A DNA stretch of 7,010 nucleotides from Marinospirillum sp. Lineage in GTDB: Bacteria; Pseudomonadota; Gammaproteobacteria; Pseudomonadales; Halomonadaceae. Location of the stretch: NCBI RefSeq assembly GCF_014859565.1, contig NZ_JACUUA010000171.1, positions 1 to 7,010 of the forward strand, given 5' to 3'. The notes below the pieces were generated by a model. It searched no databases and was not told the origin of the DNA. It saw nothing but the letters and a program-made list of their open reading frames with translations. Positions 1-4,644 of the stretch are shown piece after piece (position 1 is the stretch's first letter; each line of letters starts with the position of its first letter). The position numbers and the translations under genes were made by a program.

Positions 1-21
1 CTAATACGACCAGTAAAATCA

Positions 22-40
22 AAGCCTTACAAAAAGGCTT
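22..40 (-). terminator. Possible intrinsic terminator for leftward transcription
   Basis: A perfect 7-bp inverted repeat (AAGCCTT / AAGGCTT) encloses a 5-nt loop. Read on the minus strand, the second arm is followed by a T-rich stretch (TGATTTTACT), as expected for a weak rho-independent terminator. It lies about 160 bp past the stop of the zinc-ribbon gene, so it may serve that gene or a different leftward transcript. The stem is short and the T tract is interrupted, so the call is tentative. Confidence 0.35.
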
Positions 41-198
41 ATCAGATACATCTTTTATTTCCAAGCTCCGATACTCGCAAGACCATTTTGAAGCTTTATT
101 CCTACTTTCAGCAGGTTAATTGCTAAAGAGCGTTGCTCAATTTCTTGAGGCCCATCAATCCTAACACTCACGACTTTACTGTCAAGATTTGAATAAAT

Positions 199-402
199 TT
201 ATCTTTTCAACTCTGATAGCAATTGACCGAGCCTTCCCAAGGAGCCACTCATAATGGGAGTTTTCGTTAAAGCCTTGCTGCCGCATTCGGGGCAGATTGC
301 GACCCAGTCACTGGGGTTGAAAACATCACTCTTGGGGTATACTCGTTTTACCCAGCCACAGGCTTGGCAGCGTACCTTATAAGGTGCTGGTGCAACGGGC
401 AT
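199..402 (-). CDS. Small zinc-ribbon protein, 67 aa
   Basis: This is a 67-residue hypothetical protein with two CxxC knuckles, C12-x2-C15 (RCQACG) and C37-x2-C40 (ICPECG), 21 residues apart. That is the layout of a small zinc ribbon that binds one Zn2+. Charged and aromatic residues lie between the knuckles, and the C-terminal tail (about residues 51-67) is probably helical. No signal peptide or membrane segment is seen, so it should be cytoplasmic. The start is well supported, with AGGAGA seven bases upstream of the ATG. It lies 72 bp downstream of the YkvA-like gene on the same strand, with a GC-rich hairpin between them, so it may or may not be co-transcribed. Zinc ribbons of this size bind nucleic acid or protein; which of these applies cannot be told from the sequence. 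Confidence 0.82.
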   Translation of the reverse strand: MPVAPAPYKVRCQACGWVKRVYPKSDVFNPSDWVAICPECGSKALTKTPIMSGSLGRLGQLLSELKR

Positions 403-442
403 CTGGTGTCTCCTGATTACAGTATTTTCGTATAACAGGGTC

Positions 443-467
443 CCCCCACCCCGAATCAGGGTGGGGG
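443..467 (-). terminator. GC-rich hairpin after the YkvA-like gene
   Basis: A perfect 9-bp inverted repeat (CCCCCACCC / GGGTGGGGG) with a 7-nt loop begins 8 bp past the stop of the YkvA-like gene. The position fits a terminator or a 3'-end-stabilising hairpin. Neither strand has a T run directly after the stem, so it is not a canonical intrinsic terminator and may allow read-through into the zinc-ribbon gene. Confidence 0.5.
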
Positions 468-474
468 TGATGGA

Positions 475-861
475 CTATCCAAGCCACTGGCGACATGTCT
501 CCTTGGCTTTCCTGGTGTGCTCTTCCTTGATGTGTGCAGCCACCGTCGCTATAGCACCCGCAATCACCGTGGCATCATCGGCATATCCCAGGATCGGAAT
601 AACGTCTGGGATCAGGTCAACTGGAGAGATGAAGTAGCCCAGTGCCCCAATGATGACCGACTTGGCCCAAACTGGGGTGTCCTTGTCCCCCGCAGCGTAA
701 TACAGCTTCAAAGCGGGCTCTAAGATCTTGCCGCCGACCTTGCTGGCAACCTTGCGTACCTTGCTCCAGAACCCCTGCTCTGAGAACTCCCCTGCATAGT
801 CTGCACCCAGGGCGTTCAGTTCGTCATTGCTCATGTTGCGGAAGTCGTTTGCGTTGCTCAT
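475..861 (-). CDS. YkvA family protein (DUF1232), 128 aa
   Basis: The DUF1232 core lies at about residues 66-100. It carries the hallmark YFISPVDLIPDVIPILGYADD, with the conserved DLIPD and the following Asp pair, between two hydrophobic stretches (about 68-79 and 95-110). The family is widespread in bacteria and usually membrane-associated; its biochemical role is unknown. The N-terminal 30 residues are polar and acidic, and the C-terminus is basic and helical. The reading frame stays open to 891, but the ATG at 861 is preferred because AGGAG sits seven bases upstream of it and the extra 10 residues match nothing in the family. The gene lies 89 bp downstream of the cas6 stop, on the same strand. 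It is probably an ordinary host gene, and no link to the Cas6 cluster is evident. Confidence 0.9.
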   Translation of the reverse strand: MSNANDFRNMSNDELNALGADYAGEFSEQGFWSKVRKVASKVGGKILEPALKLYYAAGDKDTPVWAKSVIIGALGYFISPVDLIPDVIPILGYADDATVIAGAIATVAAHIKEEHTRKAKETCRQWLG

Positions 862-950
862 GGCGTATCTCCTCAGTGGCCAACAAATCAATGTACGCAG
901 TGTGAATCAACCCTGGCTGTTTGAGTAGTGCCGCACAAGTTTGTGAGTTT

Positions 951-1865
951 TCAGCTTATGGCGATGCGTCCCAGGCCAAAGCTGCAGTTCTTGCCGAGAT
1001 TCACCCAGGGCAACAACTTCAGTGCCGGGAGGTAGGCCTGCAAATCACCCGACACCGACAAGTGGCCCATTAATCCACCCAGTTTCATGTGCTGCTTCTG
1101 CCGGTTTGACCAGCGCTGCCAGTCTACCCAGCGTAGATCCTTTTTGACTCGTAGGGACGCAAGGCCAGTTTGCCACTCATCCGGCAAGTCCTGGGTTTGT
1201 CCGTAGGCGGCTTCAAGCAGGTGGGTACGCCTCAAGAGGGCTTTAATCAGTGACTCAGCCGTCAGATCGCTGACCTGAAGATAACGCTTTTGGACTCTCA
1301 TTCTTAAAGGGGTTACCAGATGCAGATCCAGTTGGTTGCTATCCTGGTTTAACTGAGGAGGCTCAGCACCCCTTAGCATCGAGAGTTCATGTGGGGTGTG
1401 GGCGACACCCAGGCTTTTTCCCTCCAGATCAAGCCACTCTATAGCCTGCAATGCAAATGGATTGCCACTATTAGCGATGGGCATCTTGCAGGCCATTTTC
1501 CAGGCGGAAAAAATGATGGGTAGCTGCTCAATGGCTTGCTGGCCGAGCAGATTCATCTCCAGAGTAAAAGGATCGCCAGGCTCCATGTGTACCTGTGCAG
1601 CTGGTGCCGGAGGGTTGATCACATAGGGAGGGGGTGGTTTGCTGTTTTGCTGAGCAAACACCTGGCCTTTAGGTTCGAAAACCCGGTAGTAGCTGCAGCT
1701 GGCTGTGAGGGGGCAACCGTGACAAGTATCAGCATTGGTCATGCAGCTGACTGTTTTTAGCGAGTGTCCGAAGAGGCCACGCCATAAAGACCCAGTGTAA
1801 AAAGGCCTCTCCCAGCGTTTGGTGATGTTAAAGTGAACTTTTATTGGCTGGACTGACAGGCTCAT
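951..1865 (-). CDS. cas6: Cas6-type CRISPR RNA-processing endoribonuclease (RAMP)
   Basis: Cas6 proteins cut precursor CRISPR RNA within the repeat by metal-independent cleavage, leaving a 5'-OH and a 2',3'-cyclic phosphate. This 304-residue protein matches the PF10040-type Cas6 pattern along its whole length. It has an N-terminal LWRGLFGHSLK segment, then a cysteine group (C41, C48, C51, C57) and the SYYRVFEP motif. A central PLRMRVQKRYL strand and the LLRRTHLLEAAYG helix follow (about 187-222). The C-terminal RAMP part has GGLMGHLSVSGDL and the glycine-rich loop GKNCSFGLGR (291-300). The catalytic residue is not obvious; H265-H268-region residues and K/R residues in the second RAMP fold are candidates. 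The SD AAGGA precedes the ATG. It starts 44 bp after the Cas1-N-like gene and is probably co-transcribed with it. No CRISPR array or effector gene is in the window, which is unusual for an intact cas6. Confidence 0.88.
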   Translation of the reverse strand: MSLSVQPIKVHFNITKRWERPFYTGSLWRGLFGHSLKTVSCMTNADTCHGCPLTASCSYYRVFEPKGQVFAQQNSKPPPPYVINPPAPAAQVHMEPGDPFTLEMNLLGQQAIEQLPIIFSAWKMACKMPIANSGNPFALQAIEWLDLEGKSLGVAHTPHELSMLRGAEPPQLNQDSNQLDLHLVTPLRMRVQKRYLQVSDLTAESLIKALLRRTHLLEAAYGQTQDLPDEWQTGLASLRVKKDLRWVDWQRWSNRQKQHMKLGGLMGHLSVSGDLQAYLPALKLLPWVNLGKNCSFGLGRIAIS

Positions 1866-1909
1866 CAGGAATCCTTGCTGACTGGCTTGAATGAAATAGA
1901 GTCGGTTTG

Positions 1910-2113
1910 CTAATAGCGGATAGTAACACCGAACTGCTGTAAAATATTCAAGTCAGCTTGAGGCACTCCTGGTTTACCGACCAGGTAAAGTATTTCATCC
2001 AGCTCCCCCAGGCAGTAAGTCCCCAGCAGTTGATTTAGAGAGTACAGGTGGAGCTGTTGGTCTTTTACAATCAGCTTTATGTTGTTGCGGTTTATAACCA
2101 ATTGGGAGGCCAT
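1910..2113 (-). CDS. Stand-alone protein resembling the Cas1 N-terminal domain, 67 aa
   Basis: The sequence follows the pattern of the beta-rich N-terminal domain of Cas1. It opens with a strand pair (QLVINRNNIKLIVKDQQLHL, residues 4-23), then a segment ending in LGELDEILYLVG (35-46), equivalent to the Cas1 IPL..IE.VV..G region. Next comes a helix and strand (DLNILQQFGVTIRY, 54-67), equivalent to ALRLLAE.GIPVVY. The frame stops exactly where Cas1 would enter its linker, and the alpha-helical catalytic domain with its metal ligands is absent. Reading past the stop gives nothing Cas1-like. In Cas1 this domain mediates dimerisation and contacts Cas2. The ATG has a good SD (AAGGA, six bases away) inside a perfect hairpin. 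It could be a remnant of a lost cas1 or a genuine small adaptor. The homology is judged by pattern alone, so confidence in the family is moderate. Confidence 0.6.
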   Translation of the reverse strand: MASQLVINRNNIKLIVKDQQLHLYSLNQLLGTYCLGELDEILYLVGKPGVPQADLNILQQFGVTIRY

Positions 2114-2114
2114 T

Positions 2115-2141
2115 GCTTTTCCTTGTTTGCTGAGGAAAAGC
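2115..2141 (-). promoter_or_regulatory. SD-sequestering hairpin in the leader of the Cas1-N-like gene
   Basis: A perfect 9-bp inverted repeat (GCTTTTCCT / AGGAAAAGC on either strand) encloses a 9-nt loop and ends one base before the ATG at 2113. On the minus-strand transcript the 3' arm contains the Shine-Dalgarno sequence AGGA, so folding would hide the ribosome site. It is therefore a candidate translational switch. Because the next gene is cas6, which binds RNA stem-loops, it is also a candidate Cas6 binding site. The structure is seen directly; the function is inferred. Confidence 0.5.
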
Positions 2142-2182
2142 GAGTATGGCAGTCACATGACGAAGGAAGAGGGCCGGCAAGT

Positions 2183-2758
2183 TTGTTAACCAGTACACCC
2201 CAGAACCGGAAGGAAACCCCTAGCCAAACAAAGCATCCACTTTTGAAAGTTGAGTGGTCGCAATTATTAGCTTCTTTCCAGTTTCAACCCGTTGAACAAC
2301 CGCATGAAAAGCCAACCTTGGTACTGGTTCGAGGGTTGCCGGGAAGCGGTAAAAGCACCTGGGCACAAAACCTTTCAGGGTATCGCCACCTGGAGGCTGA
2401 TCAGTTTTTTGTCGATGCCAAAGGCCATTATCAATTTGAAAAAGACAAAGTGCTTCTGGCTCATCTCTGGTGCCAACAACAGGTTCTGGCTTCACTCTTG
2501 GTTGGTCAGAAGGTAGTGGTCAGCAATACCTTTACCGAGACTTTTGAACTTCATCCTTACTTTGCATTTGCCAGCGAACTGGGTATCCCCTTGCGCATAC
2601 AAGAAACTCAGGGCACCTGGCCCAGTATTCACCGGGTTCCGATGGAGGTTGTCCAAGCCATGAAAAAGCGCTGGTACAGCTTGTCCCAGGGTGACTACTG
2701 GCCCCTCTATTGCCCACTACCCACAGGCGATTCCCTTCAGACCAATCTCAGTCGATGA
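2183..2758 (+). CDS. P-loop polynucleotide-kinase-like protein (N4BP2/AAA_33 type)
   Basis: This is a single-domain P-loop kinase. From the TTG start at 2183 the protein has 191 residues. The Walker A motif GLPGSGKST is at 51-59, after the strand TLVLVR. LEADQFF follows, matching the D-[DQ]-F-F element of the family. VVVSNTFT (about 111-118) corresponds to the IIDNTNT motif, and a C-terminal MKKRWYSL helix ends the domain. This order is that of N4BP2-like and T4-Pnk-like 5'-polynucleotide kinases, which transfer the ATP gamma-phosphate to 5'-OH ends. The start is uncertain. No ATG precedes the P-loop, TTG at 2183 has a purine-rich AGGAAGAGGG upstream, TTG at 2243 is another option, and a GTG at 2048 would overlap the opposite gene. 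It is divergent from the Cas1-N-like gene and overlaps the end of the radical SAM gene. Its substrate is unknown. Confidence 0.78.
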   Translation: MLTSTPQNRKETPSQTKHPLLKVEWSQLLASFQFQPVEQPHEKPTLVLVRGLPGSGKSTWAQNLSGYRHLEADQFFVDAKGHYQFEKDKVLLAHLWCQQQVLASLLVGQKVVVSNTFTETFELHPYFAFASELGIPLRIQETQGTWPSIHRVPMEVVQAMKKRWYSLSQGDYWPLYCPLPTGDSLQTNLSR

Positions 2759-4473
2759 CGGATATATTCTGGCAGGGGTTCATTGACTGCACGTAGGGCC
2801 AGCTCCTTTTCCGGAAGGGGCTGGCTGGATCGAAGAAAATACAGCCCACTTTCCGGGTTATAACTGATCGTTAACTCATCCTCTTCCTTCAACCCCTCGA
2901 CTTCACTACCCACACGATAGAAATAAATAGTCCAGTTCAGTGACAGCAGTTTTTTTTCGCCTTGCTTGAGTAATTGTTGCGCATACTGCTCAGGATCAAG
3001 CACCTTCTTCCCCTGGGAATGAAAGTGCGTGGTGATCCGGCCTGATCCTTGGGGACAAACGTGGTGGGATTGCTCAATTTCCAGGGCATGTTGGTCATAA
3101 GTGTTGCGTGACAACTTATGAGTTTGACTGAAGTTTTCACTGGCCTTAGCGCCTTGAGAAAAGTAGTGCTCAACGAAATCTCTGCGCCGTTCTAACGTAT
3201 CATCCAGCTTCCATTCTTTCTTTAACCGTTCCACCACTGCCGAGGGTGCATGGTAGTAATAGAAGGATTCTGTTTGGGTCAGATAATGGTGTTTGATGAT
3301 GATGGGGCTGTTATCACCGTAATAATCAGCCATGCGCTGAATCTGTTGGTCACTGGATTCCAGGGCTTCCGCCAGAGGTACTTGAGTGAGGTCAAAATCC
3401 TCTTCAGGGCGTAGGAAGCAAGGAAAATACTTGAGTTCTGCCGTGAAATTGGCCGCTCGGTTTACCGGGCAGGTGTTGCAGCCACGGGCACAGGTGCATT
3501 CCTGAAACTCCAGCAATAAATCCGTATCAGCATAGCGATAAACATCTCGTCTGAAGCTTCTCTCCACAAGGGTCAGGGAGTCGGTCAGGCGATCTTTTAG
3601 AGCCTGAAGCCGGTAAAAATAATCATATAGATGGTTCAGCTCGCGTGTTAAAAGCAGCTCCAGAAACTTGATTCGAGTCGCACCCATTTCCAGGGCGTAG
3701 TCCAGCATGGCCTGGATGGATTGATCGGAGGTATTCAGCCCTTTTAACAGCACGATATTGAGCTTAAAAGGAATACCGGCTGCCTTGAGCTTCAACAAGT
3801 TGCTTTTGACACGGCTGTATTCACCATGACGCAGTGGGGCGTCTGGCTTCTGGAGATCCTGAACAATCTGATTGTAGGCTCCCTCTTCCAGACTGTGCAT
3901 GGAAATATTGAATCGGATCTTGCCGGGATAGGCTGCAAAGCGATCCAGAAGTTTATCCGTTATGGCCAGGCCGTTGGAGACAAAGGTGATTTCTGGCAGG
4001 TAATTGATGGACTCCATAAAATCCAGGCAGGCAAAGATTTTTTTGGGGCTGAGTAGCGGCTCGCCGCCGGTAAAAGTAAAATCCTGAAAAGAGAGATCAG
4101 CAAACTGGCGAATGGCTTTAAAGAGGTCTTCATTAACGGCTGCACTGCGCTCCTTGCCCATCTCCATGCCCTCTTCATGGCAGAAGAAACAGGCATAGTT
4201 GCACTTTTCAGTGATGGAAAAACGCACGGATCGCTGATAATGAACCGGCTTTTCATAAAGCTGCACGTCAGTAGCGTGTGGCTGAAAACCCAGCTTTTCC
4301 AGGCGCTTTTTCGGTGGGGTCAGCCCTGCAGAAAAGGTCAACTGCATCTGCTTGATGTCCTGGTCACCCAACTGCTTTTCCAGGGCGACCAGTGTCGGCA
4401 AGGGATCAGCTTGTGTTAGTTCAATCACCGTGACCTGAGCGGTTTGCCCATCCTTTGACCAGAAATATTCCAT
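2737..4473 (-). CDS. MoaA-like radical SAM enzyme with GNAT-like N-terminus
   Basis: The protein has 578 residues and three visible parts. Residues 1-80 end in KKRLEKLGFQPH...LYEKPV, which resembles the last strand-helix of a GNAT acetyltransferase but lacks an acetyl-CoA loop. The radical SAM core (about 82-300) has the cluster motif C91-x3-C95-x2-C98, the SAM-binding GGEP at 136-139, and a MoaA-like IKFLELL strand (about 268-274). A MoaA/SPASM-type second cluster follows, with C326, C328, C332, C335 and C352; CPVNRAANFTAELKYFPCF closely parallels the MoaA C-terminal pattern. Residues 400-578 are an unassigned domain. The family makes a 5'-deoxyadenosyl radical to modify its substrate, which is unknown here. 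The ATG has no strong SD. The 3' end overlaps the convergent kinase gene by 22 bp. It is not a normal MoaA, which is about 330 aa and lacks the flanking domains. Confidence 0.85.
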   Translation of the reverse strand: MEYFWSKDGQTAQVTVIELTQADPLPTLVALEKQLGDQDIKQMQLTFSAGLTPPKKRLEKLGFQPHATDVQLYEKPVHYQRSVRFSITEKCNYACFFCHEEGMEMGKERSAAVNEDLFKAIRQFADLSFQDFTFTGGEPLLSPKKIFACLDFMESINYLPEITFVSNGLAITDKLLDRFAAYPGKIRFNISMHSLEEGAYNQIVQDLQKPDAPLRHGEYSRVKSNLLKLKAAGIPFKLNIVLLKGLNTSDQSIQAMLDYALEMGATRIKFLELLLTRELNHLYDYFYRLQALKDRLTDSLTLVERSFRRDVYRYADTDLLLEFQECTCARGCNTCPVNRAANFTAELKYFPCFLRPEEDFDLTQVPLAEALESSDQQIQRMADYYGDNSPIIIKHHYLTQTESFYYYHAPSAVVERLKKEWKLDDTLERRRDFVEHYFSQGAKASENFSQTHKLSRNTYDQHALEIEQSHHVCPQGSGRITTHFHSQGKKVLDPEQYAQQLLKQGEKKLLSLNWTIYFYRVGSEVEGLKEEDELTISYNPESGLYFLRSSQPLPEKELALRAVNEPLPEYIRHRLRLV

Positions 4474-4570
4474 ACCAAGCTGCCTGTGATCAATGTGTTG
4501 TGAGAAGACCGCTCATCATGCCGCAAATATTCCGTCGATACCAGTGGGCTTCCTTGCCACCAAAAAGTAG

Positions 4571-4641
4571 CTATCCAAAGCTCTCTTTCTTGAGTTTGAA
4601 GGCCATCTGTGCGACAAAGAGCTTTTGACTTCCAAGGATAG
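4571..4641 (+). promoter_or_regulatory. Composite inverted repeat in the leader of the large nuclease gene
   Basis: Two nested complementary pairs lie just upstream of the large rightward gene. CTATCC (4571-4576) pairs with GGATAG (4636-4641), and AAAGCTCT (4577-4584) pairs with AGAGCTTT (4618-4625). A 10-nt bulge sits on the 3' side and a 33-nt loop closes the structure. The 3' arm includes most of the SD AAGGA of the gene. If the transcript starts upstream of 4571, the leader could fold and limit translation. It could instead be an operator or a small repeat element in the 171-bp divergent intergenic region. No convincing -35/-10 pair was found in that region on either strand. Confidence 0.35.
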
Positions 4642-4644
4642 AAA

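Noticed and set aside
862..891. Longer start for the YkvA-like protein
   Set aside because: The ATG at 861 has an ideal AGGAG seven bases upstream, while the longer form reads through that SD and adds non-conserved residues.
934..945. Small palindrome CACAA-GT-TTGTG between cas6 and the YkvA-like gene as an operator
   Set aside because: Five-base arms are too short to stand out by chance in this much sequence, and no promoter elements could be placed next to it.
2048..2182. N-terminal extension of the kinase from a GTG at 2048
   Set aside because: It would run antisense through the Cas1-N-like gene and its hairpin, adds 45 residues with no family match, and its upstream sequence lacks a good SD.
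2737..4473. Prokaryotic viperin as the identity of the radical SAM gene
   Set aside because: The core and second Cys cluster follow the MoaA/SPASM layout, and the conserved viperin nucleotide-binding motifs are not seen.
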